Counted from the stretch's first letter, positions 1-9,153 are shown. The stretch: DNA of 64,000 bases from Bruticola sp004554425 (GCA_958366945.1 CATXCY010000006.1:1-64000); one strand, 5' to 3'. Notes: generated by a model not told the origin, from the sequence alone. Translations and numbers: made by a program.

Positions 1-243
1 CGCCAAGCCGCTCCAGCTGCTGCCCCAGCTCAGCCTATGCGCCAAGCCGCTCCAGTATCTGCTCCAGCTCAGCCTATGCGCCAAGCCGCTCCAGCTGCTG
101 CTTCAGCTCAGCCTATGCGCCAAGCCGCTCCAGCTGCTGCCCCAGCTCAGCCTATGCGCCAGACCCCTCCAGCATCTGCTTCCGCCCAGCCTATGCGCCA
201 AGCTGCTCCAACTGCTGCTCCCGCTCAGCCTATGCACCAGACC
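1..243 (+). repeat. Tandem 39-bp coding repeats (13-residue MRQ-AAP-AQP units)
   Basis: At least six 39-bp units run head to tail from base 1, each encoding a variant of PMRQAAPAAAPAQ. A seventh, more diverged unit starts at 235. Units 1-3 are nearly identical in DNA and later ones diverge. The array probably extends upstream of the window. It encodes a Pro/Ala/Gln-rich, probably disordered N-terminal region and is prone to slippage. Confidence 0.9.
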
Positions 244-2538
244 GCTCCTGCAGCTGTTTCTCCTTCGCAAGCTCCTTCTGCTGTAGATTTGGGCAAAGCT
301 GAGCAAAATATTCCCGAAGAGTCAACTGCTGATAACACTTTCGGCAGTCGTTCTGATACTTATCGCTTGGCCAATTTGGTGAAAAGTGAAGATAAAGACG
401 AAAACGACTCCACTTATCGTATTGGGCGTAAAAGAGTTAGCGAAGACGAACTGGCTAGCTATTCTCCTTTAGGAGTAGAGCCCGTTTCCCTTCACAATGA
501 TGCTCAGACCGAAATTGAAGATGAGTCTACTAATGCAACTGAAGAAGTAAATGCTACTTCTGATGTGCCTATTGCAGATGTTGGCTCTCAAACAGAAAAT
601 TATCGAGCCGAGAGCAAAGTTTATACAGAGGCTGGGGGAACTTCCAGTGGACTTCAGGGGCTTTGGAATCGCTACCATAATTACATGGCCGCCAATCTCA
701 GCGCCGATATGGTGGAGGGATTGGCTGACATCAGCAGCCGAAATTGGACTTGTATCGGCAGCGATATGGAAACTGTCATCTCTCAGGGCGCTTCCAAACT
801 GGACTTAGGTTCGGAGACTGATCAACTTTTAGCTCGTTTAGATGATGACCAAACTTTGGAATACGGTTGGCCTTTAGTTGTAGTTGAAACTAATGAAGGC
901 ATGAGCGTTGCTCCGCTTCTGGTTGTCAATATTTCTCAACCTCCTTACGATGATTACAGTGCTGATGTTCTCAGCGAGCCGGTTATTAACCCGGCCGTGT
1001 TGCGAGCTATTTGGTCTCATAGTAGCGATGTGAACTTCTTACGTTCCAGTTTCGGTGACAGTGTACCTCACGGAGCTTTGGCTATCAGTCGTTATGTGCA
1101 GCAAATTTGTGAGACCATGGGCTTGCAAACTTTCGAGCTTGATCCTCTGAAGCTAGTGCGCGAGCTTCCTACCGATCCTGGTGTATATAATATGGCCGTG
1201 CTCATGCTTACCAGGTCTGCTGCTGTAGCTAAAAGAAATAGTGAAGAGTTGCAAGAAATTGCTGAAAGAGAAGATTGGCAATCTAGCTCCAGTAGTTGTC
1301 TTTTCGGAGTAAAGTTAGACGATATTGAAGGACATCAGACCATGCCAGTTATGCCTTGGTCAGCCGAGCCTGTGTTTGAGGATTCCTTACAACTAATTCG
1401 TACTAAAGCTTTGACAGTATTCACTATGGCTCAACGTGATATTATAGATCAGTTGATCGCTTCCGCTTGCGCCAATGCTTGGATAGACAACGAGTCTATT
1501 TTGGTACTTTCTGACGATGACAAGAGATTGGATGAAGTTGTTAATTTAGCTGGCGACGTTCACTCTGCCCTTTTAGTGCGTACGTGTGTCTCTCGGGATT
1601 TGGCCATGAATCCTAAACGCAAATCTACGAGTCTTTCCGATTTGGCTGGAGTCTTACTTAATGAAGTCCAGGCAGCTAGTTCTTCTATACGTCAGATTAT
1701 AGGCAGAGCGTATAAAGATCTGGAAAAAGTGGAAGAAATTCGCAAAGAAGCTCTCAAAGGTGCCTCTTTCAGAAAAACTTGGAGTGATAAGAAGATTCGT
1801 TGGGAAAGTAAACGCTTGGAAATTTCCAAACGTATTTGGCAACACGGTCTCTATCCTCAAGGAACCGATCCTACAGAAATTGGCATGGAAGCCCGATACT
1901 TAGCTGAAGCTGTGGTGCTTAAAGGCATGCGCATCAGTATGTTCTTAAAAAAGATTGGCGCCAAACCTGAAGCCAGTGTAGAAGATGTAGTCGAGTGGGC
2001 CAATATATCTTTGCATATTAAAAATGCCGAAGCTGAGATTGCCAAGGTAAACGATCCTGACAAGTATAACGTCGGTGCGGCCAACTACCGCTGGGCTGCT
2101 AGCTGTATTGGCGCTGTATCGGCTCGTGTCTCTGGTGCTCTGACTGGTTGCGCCAATATTTTAGAGCGTTTGGCAGAATGCACTGAACGTGACGAAGACA
2201 CAAAATCTATTGTTACAGAACTTGTTCCTCACTTAAAGGCTTGGGCTTCTAACTATTACGACGCCAACGAATTCTTTGAATTGCAGCCTTGTATGTTCGA
2301 TACGGTTATTTTTGACAACGCCAACCAAGTAAATTTGGCTTGGGCTTTACCGTGGGCTTACCGTGCCAAGCGTTTGGTTATTATTGGTAATCCCAATGGT
2401 ATTCCTCCGAATGTATTTGTTGATGGCGCTCAACTGAATCGTACGGCCGTACAATTTAATTTTGATCGTCAAGATCTTGTCAATCGTGGTTTGGAATATG
2501 GAGCTACTAGCGTCTTTAATGCTTTCAGCATGGCTTAG
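1..2538 (+). CDS. Repeat-rich protein with a degenerate superfamily 1 helicase-like domain (5' end outside window)
   Basis: The frame is open to base 1, so the gene starts upstream. The first ~80 visible residues are 13-residue Met/Arg/Gln/Ala/Pro repeats, followed by an acidic linker. From about residue 200 (counting from the ATG at 37) the layout resembles Dna2/UPF1-like superfamily 1 helicases of the DUF4011 type: a 'WPLVVVE...APLLVVNI' segment near 275-300, a helicase-like start near 460, a charged helical insert, then a motif II/III region. Every catalytic motif is altered: the Walker A position reads VFTMAQRDII (nt 1417-1446) with no GxGK[ST], motif II is DNANQ (nt 2314-2328) instead of DEASQ, and motif III is GNPNGIPP (nt 2386-2409) instead of GDPKQLPP. 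The protein stops just after motif III, so the second RecA domain is missing. I infer a non-catalytic scaffold or pseudoenzyme. Helicase ancestry is by motif pattern only. Confidence 0.6.
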   Translation, partial: RQAAPAAAPAQPMRQAAPVSAPAQPMRQAAPAAASAQPMRQAAPAAAPAQPMRQTPPASASAQPMRQAAPTAAPAQPMHQTAPAAVSPSQAPSAVDLGKAEQNIPEESTADNTFGSRSDTYRLANLVKSEDKDENDSTYRIGRKRVSEDELASYSPLGVEPVSLHNDAQTEIEDESTNATEEVNATSDVPIADVGSQTENYRAESKVYTEAGGTSSGLQGLWNRYHNYMAANLSADMVEGLADISSRNWTCIGSDMETVISQGASKLDLGSETDQLLARLDDDQTLEYGWPLVVVETNEGMSVAPLLVVNISQPPYDDYSADVLSEPVINPAVLRAIWSHSSDVNFLRSSFGDSVPHGALAISRYVQQICETMGLQTFELDPLKLVRELPTDPGVYNMAVLMLTRSAAVAKRNSEELQEIAEREDWQSSSSSCLFGVKLDDIEGHQTMPVMPWSAEPVFEDSLQLIRTKALTVFTMAQRDIIDQLIASACANAWIDNESILVLSDDDKRLDEVVNLAGDVHSALLVRTCVSRDLAMNPKRKSTSLSDLAGVLLNEVQAASSSIRQIIGRAYKDLEKVEEIRKEALKGASFRKTWSDKKIRWESKRLEISKRIWQHGLYPQGTDPTEIGMEARYLAEAVVLKGMRISMFLKKIGAKPEASVEDVVEWANISLHIKNAEAEIAKVNDPDKYNVGAANYRWAASCIGAVSARVSGALTGCANILERLAECTERDEDTKSIVTELVPHLKAWASNYYDANEFFELQPCMFDTVIFDNANQVNLAWALPWAYRAKRLVIIGNPNGIPPNVFVDGAQLNRTAVQFNFDRQDLVNRGLEYGATSVFNAFSMA

Positions 2539-2626
2539 AGAAACTAAATATTTAGGAAAATGACAGAAAGGAATGTGCTTGCGCCAGCTAGTACGTTCCT
2601 TTCTTATTTATAGTAAGAGCAAAAAA

Positions 2627-3745
2627 ATGAGCTTTATATACTGTAATGGCAACAACATAGAAGGGCCGTTCCATATTATTGGTGATTGTCACGGTTGTGC
2701 CGATGAATTAGTTGAATTATTAGAAAAATTAGGGTATTTACTGAAAGAAGACGGTAGCATTTGGGCCGTCAGAGGAAGTGCTGCGGCCGATTTTAAGTTG
2801 ATTTTTGTGGGGGATTATATTGATCGTGGGCCCAAGTCAGCTCAAGTTTTACATATTCTCTTAAAAGCTTGGCAAGATGGAGCGCTCTTTTTCCCCGGCA
2901 TAAATAGTACCTTTTCTTTCCAAACGCACAATTTAAGTAATGAATACGCTCTTGGTAAATATCGTTTTGCTTTAGGCAACGATGCTGAAGCTAAGCAACA
3001 TGAAGATGCACAATGGCAAAAGATAATTGCCGAGGCTCAAAAAAATAACCGATATGATAGTGAAAATATTTTAGATGCAATTAAATTTGAGCCTGTTCAT
3101 ATAAATGAAACAAATAATTCATATAAACAGCGTCAATTAAAGCGCGTTCCTATTATGGCAGTAAAAGGCAATCACGAGTTTAAACTTGAAAGAGTGATGT
3201 GCGATCATAAGGTACAGGCTATATTTACCGATATGGCTTCTACTATGCTTAGTTTAAGGGGGGCTTGGCAAGGACTATATAGGTTCGCTTTTGGGAAGGA
3301 TAAGAATTGTTTTCCTTTTTCTTACGAAGAGCTGGCAGCCTTTTTAGACGCTTTGCCCCATTATATAACTTTAGAAGGGGGGAATTTGCTCGTTTCTCAT
3401 GCCGGTTTATGCCAAGATTTGCAAGGCAAAAACAACCAGAAAGCGGCTCACTTCTGTCTTTTTGGTGATGCCAATGGAAAATTAGATGAAAAAGGTTTTC
3501 CGATTCGTCACCACTGGGAAAATTCTTATACTGGAAAAGCCCAAGTTGTCTACGGCCATACTCCGGTAATTAAGCCTTTAAAGTGTGGCAACACCTGGAA
3601 TATAGATACAGGTTGTGTATTCGGTGGCAGCTTGAGTGCCTTGAGTTATCCTCAGGGTAAGATTACTTCAGTAAAGAGTAGAAAGATCTACTGTTTTAAA
3701 GAAGGCATAAGCAATATAGGAGCGGGCGAAAAAGCGACAATATGA
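2627..3745 (+). CDS. PPP-family metallophosphatase (calcineurin-like phosphoesterase)
   Basis: The di-metal phosphoesterase signature is complete: GDCHG (about residue 18), GDYIDRG, KGNHE, SHAG and VYGHTP, in the order seen in PPP serine/threonine phosphatases and Ap4A-hydrolase-like enzymes. About 100 residues, rich in Asn/Lys/Glu, separate GDYIDRG from KGNHE, which makes the protein (372 aa) longer than the usual 220-280 aa. The frame is open back to an ATG at 2573, but there the ribosome-site-like purines touch the start codon. The ATG at 2627 sits 7 nt after AAGAG and begins MSFIYCNG, which suits the fold, so I prefer it. The stop overlaps the next gene by 4 bp, implying coupled translation. 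Substrate (phosphoprotein or dinucleoside polyphosphate) cannot be told. Confidence 0.85.
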   Translation: MSFIYCNGNNIEGPFHIIGDCHGCADELVELLEKLGYLLKEDGSIWAVRGSAAADFKLIFVGDYIDRGPKSAQVLHILLKAWQDGALFFPGINSTFSFQTHNLSNEYALGKYRFALGNDAEAKQHEDAQWQKIIAEAQKNNRYDSENILDAIKFEPVHINETNNSYKQRQLKRVPIMAVKGNHEFKLERVMCDHKVQAIFTDMASTMLSLRGAWQGLYRFAFGKDKNCFPFSYEELAAFLDALPHYITLEGGNLLVSHAGLCQDLQGKNNQKAAHFCLFGDANGKLDEKGFPIRHHWENSYTGKAQVVYGHTPVIKPLKCGNTWNIDTGCVFGGSLSALSYPQGKITSVKSRKIYCFKEGISNIGAGEKATI

Positions 3746-4464
3746 AAAAATCGTCCATAATTATAGATGGAATTAAAGTAAATATTACCCGCAAGCCTGT
3801 AAAAAGGAGCGTTTTAAGGGTAAATTCGGATAAGGGGGAAGTCTCTGTAAGTGTCTCAGAGTATATTACAGATGAACATCTGCGCTCTATTTTAGAAGAT
3901 AATTTGTGCTGGATTAAAGAGCGCCTGACTAGGCATTCTAATTTGCGAACTGCTCCATTTTTTGTTCCCGAAAATGAGGGAGAAGAGGGATTTTGCTATT
4001 TATGGGGGAAAAAGCGCAAATTGGTTTTACAAAGATCGCCTCTTCGTAGTCGTGTGTATTTGCGGGAAGATGGCCTTTTGGTTATGGAATTTTCTCGTTC
4101 TCTTTCTTTGCAGCGAAAAGTTGCCTTGCTTGATGATTTTTTGCGCTATGAATTGCAAAATGAATTGACTAGGATTATTCCAACTTGCCAAGATATGACT
4201 GAGCTTAAAGCTGATGAATATCGTATAAAAAAGATGACTAGCAGGTGGGGAACGTGTAATTCCCATAAAAAGCGTATTTGGATTAGCTTAAATTTAGTTT
4301 ATCGCTCTCGAGATTGCTTAAAATATGTAGTTATTCATGAACTAACTCATTTGTTGGAAGGGAGTCACAACTTGATTTTTAAACGTTACTTGGATAAGTT
4401 CTATCCGTGCTGGCGCAAGATTAAAGAAAAGTTGGCTCTTCCCTTGGGAACGGCTATGTCTTGA
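3742..4464 (+). CDS. YgjP/DUF45-type zinc metallopeptidase-like protein
   Basis: The family signature is clear: TSRWGTCN, then a helix, then VIHELTHLLEGSHN (HExxH at about residue 199, with a third His 5 residues on) and FxRYLDKFYPCW at the C-terminus. These define the YgjP-like/DUF45 (M48-related) family, predicted zinc peptidases whose substrates are mostly unknown. At 240 aa it is of usual length. No signal peptide or membrane segment is visible, so it should be cytoplasmic. It starts in the ATGA overlap with the phosphatase gene and is probably co-transcribed with it. YgjP homologues are often linked to restriction genes, but here the neighbours are a phosphatase and mtaB. Confidence 0.85.
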   Translation: MKKSSIIIDGIKVNITRKPVKRSVLRVNSDKGEVSVSVSEYITDEHLRSILEDNLCWIKERLTRHSNLRTAPFFVPENEGEEGFCYLWGKKRKLVLQRSPLRSRVYLREDGLLVMEFSRSLSLQRKVALLDDFLRYELQNELTRIIPTCQDMTELKADEYRIKKMTSRWGTCNSHKKRIWISLNLVYRSRDCLKYVVIHELTHLLEGSHNLIFKRYLDKFYPCWRKIKEKLALPLGTAMS

Positions 4465-4559
4465 ACTTCAAGGCGTCGGCGCTTCAATAAAATGAGAGTG
4501 CGTCGCGCTCTACTGTGTGAGTGTCCAATTTACTAAAGATAAAACGGAAATAAAAAAAT

Positions 4560-5882
4560 ATGGCTACATTTTCTATCCTTACTTTAGGATGCCGGGCTAA
4601 TCAAGCTGACTCTGAGCTGCTAGGAGAAATTTTGAAACGGCACGGGTTTAAGCAAGTCCAAACTAACGAATTTGCTGATTTAGGTATAGTTAATTCTTGC
4701 ACAGTCACTGCTGAGGCCGATCGCAAAGCTGGACAAATGGTGCGGCGCTTGAGTAAAATATGCCGTTTTGTAATGGTGACCGGTTGTGGAGCAGCAGCTA
4801 AAGGTGGTCTAATTACTAAAAATATGCTGGCTGAAAATGTGATAATCTTACCTCCAGGACAAAGGGAAAAAATTATGGAATATCTCCCCTTTGCTGCTAT
4901 GGAAGTAAAGGTAGACGAGCCTTCCGATACCTCAAAAGAAGAAGCTCAGTGTCTCTCTTTTGCCCAAGCTAGAGAGGATAGTGTGCAACATAGAGCCAGA
5001 GCTTTACTTAAGGTACAAGAGGGGTGCAACCATATGTGCACTTTTTGCATAGTTCCTATGGTACGTGGCCCTCTGGTAAGCTTTAGTCCCGAAGAGCTGA
5101 TTCCTAAGGTAAAGAAATTAGCTGAAGAAGGATATAGAGAAGTCGTTTTAACTGGTACTCACTTAGCTCTGTGGGGACGCGATAGCCGCTCGAAGAAGCA
5201 AGCTAAAGCTGAGGGCAAGCCGGAACAGAATTTTGCGGACTTGTTAGAAGCTTTAATACAAAATACTCAAGATGTGCGTTTTAGAATCAGCTCTATTGAG
5301 CCAATGTCTTTTCCTGAGCGTATTCTAGACTTGATGGTTGCTTATCCAGACAGATTATGTCCCCATTTGCATTTAGTTATTCAACATGCTAGCGATAAAA
5401 TTTTAGCTGCTATGCATAGAGACTATACTCTAGCTGAGTATGATCGCTTGGCAGAAAAGTTTTTAAGAAAAGTTCCCGGAGCTTGCTTAACTACCGATGT
5501 TTTGGTGGGCTTCCCTGGAGAAACAGAAGAGGACATGGAAATTCTCTTAGATTATTTGTCGCGACGTAAATTCTATCATTTGCATGTATTTCCGTACTCC
5601 AAACGTCAAGGTACTGTAGCCTCCAAATTAGCTGATCAAGTTCCGGAACAGGTAAAAAAAGAACGCGTTAGGAAAATTATAGAGCTTGGTGCTCAAAGTG
5701 CAGAAGATGTCTACAATTCTTTTGCAAATACAACACGTAAAGTCTTAGCTGAGCGTCCTTCTGGTCGTGAAGGTTTTTTAATGGGCACAGCTGACAATTT
5801 TTTAACTGTAGAATTTCCCGGAAAGGTTTCCGATATTGGCAAAATTATGCCTATAGAAATTAGGAGGCACAATGAATTTTAG
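4560..5882 (+). CDS. mtaB: tRNA t6A37 methylthiotransferase MtaB
   Basis: This radical-SAM enzyme converts t6A37 to ms2t6A37 in tRNAs reading ANN codons. The N-terminal UPF0004 domain has its three cluster cysteines (C11 in GCRANQADSE, C47 in VNSCTVT, C76 in VTGCGAA). The radical-SAM CxxxCxxC motif is CNHMCTFC near residue 157, followed by PMVRG. The GCRANQ-type N-terminus and CTVT match MtaB (YqeV) better than MiaB or RimO. The length of 440 aa is typical. Between 4465 and 4560 there is no gene, only a short GC-rich imperfect hairpin. The stop overlaps the pyk start by 11 bp, so the two are translationally coupled. Confidence 0.9.
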   Translation: MATFSILTLGCRANQADSELLGEILKRHGFKQVQTNEFADLGIVNSCTVTAEADRKAGQMVRRLSKICRFVMVTGCGAAAKGGLITKNMLAENVIILPPGQREKIMEYLPFAAMEVKVDEPSDTSKEEAQCLSFAQAREDSVQHRARALLKVQEGCNHMCTFCIVPMVRGPLVSFSPEELIPKVKKLAEEGYREVVLTGTHLALWGRDSRSKKQAKAEGKPEQNFADLLEALIQNTQDVRFRISSIEPMSFPERILDLMVAYPDRLCPHLHLVIQHASDKILAAMHRDYTLAEYDRLAEKFLRKVPGACLTTDVLVGFPGETEEDMEILLDYLSRRKFYHLHVFPYSKRQGTVASKLADQVPEQVKKERVRKIIELGAQSAEDVYNSFANTTRKVLAERPSGREGFLMGTADNFLTVEFPGKVSDIGKIMPIEIRRHNEF

Positions 5883-7287
5883 ACGTACTAAGATTGTGGC
5901 CACAATAGGGCCGGCTTCTCAAGATGAGCAAATGCTCACCAAGTTGGTAAAAGCTGGCATAAATGTAGCTCGTTTAAATTTCTCTCACGGAACTCATGAG
6001 AGTCATCAAGAGCTTTACAACCGTTTACGCAAAGTGAGTGCTGAAAATGGAGCTTTCCTCACCATCTTGCAAGATTTGTGTGGGCCTAAAATTCGTTTGG
6101 GCATCATCAAGAGTGGAAGCGTTATGGAAGTTGGCCAAACTTGTGTATTTACTGCCGAAGAGGTAGAAGGGGACGCTCATCTTATGCACGTTTCTTACCC
6201 TCGATTGGCAGAGGAAGTACAGCCAGGAAGTATGATTTTGCTTGATGATGGCTCTTTACAATGTCAAGTAGAAGAAGTTAAAGATGGCAAAGTTTATGCT
6301 AAAGTATTGGTCGGTGGCCCTATCAGCTCTCACAAAGGGGTCAATTTACCTGGCACTAAATTATCGGTAGCTTCCCTGACAGAAAAAGATGCTGATGATT
6401 TGCGCTTTGGCTTAAAAATGGGCGTCGACTACGTGGCTATGTCCTTTGTACGTAGTCCCAAAGATGTGGAACCTGCTCGCAAAATTATGGACGAAGTGGG
6501 CATTCACCGTCCCATTATCGCTAAAATTGAAAAGCCTGAAGCTTTAGATTGCATTGAAGAAATAGTTGAGGCTTTTGATGGCATTATGGTCGCCAGAGGA
6601 GACTTGGGCGTAGAAATGCCTATTGATGATATTCCTGTTGTGCAAAAACGCTTGATTCATCTGGCCAGGAAGAAATACAAGCCGGTCATTTGCGCTACAC
6701 AAATGCTCGATTCTATGATTCGCAATCCGCGTCCTACCAGAGCAGAAGTTACCGATATTGCTAATGCAATTTTTGACGGTGTCGATGCTGTTATGCTTTC
6801 TGGTGAAACTGCTTCTGGTGCTTATCCAGAAGAAGCTGTTGCCGTCATGGCTGGTGTAGCTGCCAAAGCTGAGGCTTGCCTTCCTTATGATAAAATTTTT
6901 ACTCTCGACTTTGAAAAAGAAAATCGCCCTGATTTAAGTTGTGATATAGCTTTAAGTGCTTGTGAAATTGCTGAAGCCTCTAAGGCTAAAGCTATTTTGG
7001 CTTGTACTGCTGAAGGTCATACGGCCAGATGTCTTTCTCACTTTAGGCCTCGCACTTTGGTTGTAGGAGTTGCCTATGATGAAACGGTTGCCAGGCAAAT
7101 GAATCTTTTCTTTGGCGTAGCTCCGGCCTTAATCAAAAAATCCGAAAATATCGGTGGTATGGTGCTCGGCTCTACCAATGAAGCTGTACGTTGCGGATTT
7201 ATCGATAAAGGTGATAAAGTTATAGTCGTAGCTGGTTTCCCTCCGGGTGAACCTACCAATTGTATCTTTGTTAATACTGCCAAGTAG
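5872..7287 (+). CDS. pyk: Pyruvate kinase
   Basis: This is the final glycolytic step, phosphoenolpyruvate + ADP to pyruvate + ATP. The family landmarks are present: RTKIVATIGPAS at the N-terminus, NFSHGTHE, the active-site segment PIIAKIEKPEA with the catalytic Lys, MVARGDLGVEMP, CATQMLDSM and MLSGETASG. At 471 aa it is the common bacterial length and lacks the extra C-terminal phosphohistidine-like domain of some Firmicutes. The start ATG lies inside the end of mtaB, behind AGGAGG-like purines (GGAGGCACA). It is the last gene of the (+) cluster and is followed by a strong terminator. Confidence 0.97.
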   Translation: MNFRRTKIVATIGPASQDEQMLTKLVKAGINVARLNFSHGTHESHQELYNRLRKVSAENGAFLTILQDLCGPKIRLGIIKSGSVMEVGQTCVFTAEEVEGDAHLMHVSYPRLAEEVQPGSMILLDDGSLQCQVEEVKDGKVYAKVLVGGPISSHKGVNLPGTKLSVASLTEKDADDLRFGLKMGVDYVAMSFVRSPKDVEPARKIMDEVGIHRPIIAKIEKPEALDCIEEIVEAFDGIMVARGDLGVEMPIDDIPVVQKRLIHLARKKYKPVICATQMLDSMIRNPRPTRAEVTDIANAIFDGVDAVMLSGETASGAYPEEAVAVMAGVAAKAEACLPYDKIFTLDFEKENRPDLSCDIALSACEIAEASKAKAILACTAEGHTARCLSHFRPRTLVVGVAYDETVARQMNLFFGVAPALIKKSENIGGMVLGSTNEAVRCGFIDKGDKVIVVAGFPPGEPTNCIFVNTAK

Positions 7288-7309
7288 GCAAAATATCGAA
7301 TAAATTGAC

Positions 7310-7360
7310 AAATAATCACCATGGAGTTTAGTTGATAAACTAAATGGTGATTATTTATTT
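7310..7360. terminator. Bidirectional rho-independent terminator between convergent genes
   Basis: Two stacked stems: AAATAATCACCA (from 7310) pairs with TGGTGATTATTT, and inside it TTTAGTT pairs with AACTAAA around a GATA loop. T-rich tracts lie on both sides, so it can end pyk (+) and the secreted-protein gene (-), whose stop overlaps its edge. Confidence 0.85.
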
Positions 7361-7819
7361 TTTGCTCACTTTTGCTTTTAGTATAGTTTTCACTTGACTG
7401 ACTAAGTATATGTTAGTTTTGGCGGGATTATCTTGGTAAGTAGCCATATAGTCTAATTGTCCTGCAGCTCCTAAATAGGCAATGTATTTAATTTGTTCGT
7501 CAGTCAAGATTTTTTCAATTCCTTCAGTAAAGATTACACTAGAACGTTGAGCTTGGCGAACTCTATATAAATAAGGCAAAATTTGGGCCGCTCTAACTTG
7601 ATCGAGTTTGTACTCTGTCTCTTGCATGGTCGCCAAACTTTCCAAAGTTTTATATAAATTGTTACTTTGGCGGCTGGCAAATTGGGGAGCGCTCAAAGAG
7701 GTCATTTTATCATCTACATTCAAAGAACTGCGCAATTCTGGTTGCTGAGTGAATGAAGGCAATGAAGCTAAGCCAAGCCAAAATACTAAAGCTGCCCAAA
7801 TTAGTTTTGTACGTTTCAT
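7355..7819 (-). CDS. Small secreted protein of unknown function
   Basis: Unrecognised. From the ATG at 7819 the protein opens with MKRTKLIWAALVF, a hydrophobic stretch and SLPSFTQQ, a plausible Sec signal peptide. The mature part (~130 aa) is helical and contains LTDEQIKYI, as in periplasmic Spy/CpxP-like or heavy-metal-sensor-like small helical proteins, though I cannot assign a family. The frame extends to a TTG at 7858, but that codon lies in the loop of an upstream terminator hairpin, so it is unlikely. An ATG at 7831 has no ribosome site. Two genes upstream on this strand are also exported. Confidence 0.6.
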   Translation of the reverse strand: MKRTKLIWAALVFWLGLASLPSFTQQPELRSSLNVDDKMTSLSAPQFASRQSNNLYKTLESLATMQETEYKLDQVRAAQILPYLYRVRQAQRSSVIFTEGIEKILTDEQIKYIAYLGAAGQLDYMATYQDNPAKTNIYLVSQVKTILKAKVSKK

Positions 7820-7838
7820 TTTTTCTCTCATAAAAAAT

Positions 7839-7877
7839 TTTGGCAGGCTCCCACTCAAGAGGGAAGCTTGCCAAAAA
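7839..7877 (-). terminator. Rho-independent terminator of the TPR gene
   Basis: Read on the minus strand, GGCAAGCTTCCC pairs (with G-U pairs) with GGGAGCCTGCC around a short loop and is followed by AAAATTTTTT. It sits just after the TPR gene (7926-9053) and just before the next start. Confidence 0.75.
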
Positions 7878-7925
7878 GCGATATCTGGCCTTGTATAAAA
7901 TGTTGGCTAGATTAGTTCTCTGATC

Positions 7926-9053
7926 CTATTTTTTTAATCTGCTCTCTATGCGCTCCAAGTCCATTTTTACCATGGGATGGTTGTCATTTATTTGCTTACA
8001 CTTTATAAAGTGGGCTTGAGCTGATTTCAGATCTTCACGATTTTTATTAAGATCGTAACGCCTCTCATAACAGCATCCTAAGTAGTGCTCTACTTCAGCG
8101 TTGCTGCCTCCATAGGCTTTAGCCGCTGCTGTTAAACTTAAAATGGCACTTTCGATGTCGCCGTCGCGGTAGGCAATCAAACCAGCTCCCAGCAAAGCTT
8201 GTGGAGCAGTGGCATTAAGTTTTAAAGCTTGGGCATATAAATCTTTGGCTTTGCTTATACTGCCTGCTTTAAGAGCTTCGTAGCCCTGACCAGCTAAAGC
8301 AATAGCTTTGCTATTGTCTGAAGTGGCAATAGGTAAATTACCTAAATTGCCAACTGGCAAAGCTGCAGAGTCTGTTCCGCTCTTAGGCACAAAAGTTGCT
8401 TTTGCCAGAGCCTCTTCGATTTTGGCCAATTCACGTTTGGCAGGCTCGTGCTTGGAGTCTAATTTAATGCACTCTTTTAAGTGATCGCGAGCTAACTCAA
8501 TTTCGGAGCGTTGCAATTCCAAAAGAGACATTCTGTAATAGCACTCGGAACGGCGATAATTTTTCTTTGCCAAGTCTTCATAGATGGGATAACAATCGAT
8601 ATTGTTACCGGCGTCTTGAAGTACAGAGGCTTTGTAAAATTGGGCTTCTTTATTGTCAGGCTCTAAAATACATACGTTGTTGATAAGATCCAAAGACATA
8701 GAGAAGTTGCCCAACTTGCGGAAAAGCTGAGACATTTGCATGCGGTAGTCGGTCTTGCGCCCTACGGCCTGGCCAGCTAAATCGCCAACATAAGCAAAAC
8801 GCACAGCATCTTCTACTTGTCCGTTGTCTATGCTCCACTTTATACGTGCTTCCACACGTTCAAAAAAGCTTTTATCAATAAGTCTGGTGTTGTTTTTTAA
8901 GACGGTTGGCCAGGCTTCTACGGGAGCGGAAAACACTCGGCGCAGCATCAAAACTTGTGAAGCTTCATCGGCAGCTTGAACCGGAGCAGCAAAACTGAGT
9001 GATACTCCCAATAATGCAGCTGCAGCAAAGCTAGTTATAAAACGTTTACTCAT
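7926..9053 (-). CDS. Secreted tetratricopeptide-repeat protein
   Basis: A clear Sec signal peptide (MSKRFITSF, hydrophobic core, ending VQA-ADEA near residue 28) precedes a 345-residue all-helical protein. TPR-like helix pairs are visible near residues 110-210 (FRKLGNFSMSLDLINNV, YYRMSLLELQRSEIELA) and 250-370 (ALKAGSISKAKDLYAQAL, AYRDGDIESAILSLTAAA, HYLGCCYERRYDLNKN). A linker of about 30 residues rich in Ser/Ala/Asn separates the two blocks. The start ATG has an AGGAA ribosome site. It probably acts as a periplasmic scaffold; partners are unknown. Confidence 0.8.
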   Translation of the reverse strand: MSKRFITSFAAAALLGVSLSFAAPVQAADEASQVLMLRRVFSAPVEAWPTVLKNNTRLIDKSFFERVEARIKWSIDNGQVEDAVRFAYVGDLAGQAVGRKTDYRMQMSQLFRKLGNFSMSLDLINNVCILEPDNKEAQFYKASVLQDAGNNIDCYPIYEDLAKKNYRRSECYYRMSLLELQRSEIELARDHLKECIKLDSKHEPAKRELAKIEEALAKATFVPKSGTDSAALPVGNLGNLPIATSDNSKAIALAGQGYEALKAGSISKAKDLYAQALKLNATAPQALLGAGLIAYRDGDIESAILSLTAAAKAYGGSNAEVEHYLGCCYERRYDLNKNREDLKSAQAHFIKCKQINDNHPMVKMDLERIESRLKK

Positions 9054-9097
9054 AGTGTTCCTCGCACATTATCTTCGCCGCCATGGTTCTCTCTAAA

Positions 9098-9133
9098 AGC
9101 CGCTGCTTCCTACCTACAGGCTTAGCAGCGGCT
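9098..9133 (-). terminator. Rho-independent terminator of the asparaginase gene
   Basis: Left arm 9098-9107 (AGCCGCTGCT) pairs perfectly with 9124-9133 (AGCAGCGGCT). On the minus strand the stem is followed by TTTTAGAG. It lies 20 bp after the asparaginase stop. Confidence 0.8.
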
Positions 9134-9153
9134 AAACATGCTGAAGCTATAAA

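Noticed and set aside
1..243. CRISPR-like regularly spaced repeats
   Set aside because: The 39-bp units are contiguous, in frame and coding, with no spacers.
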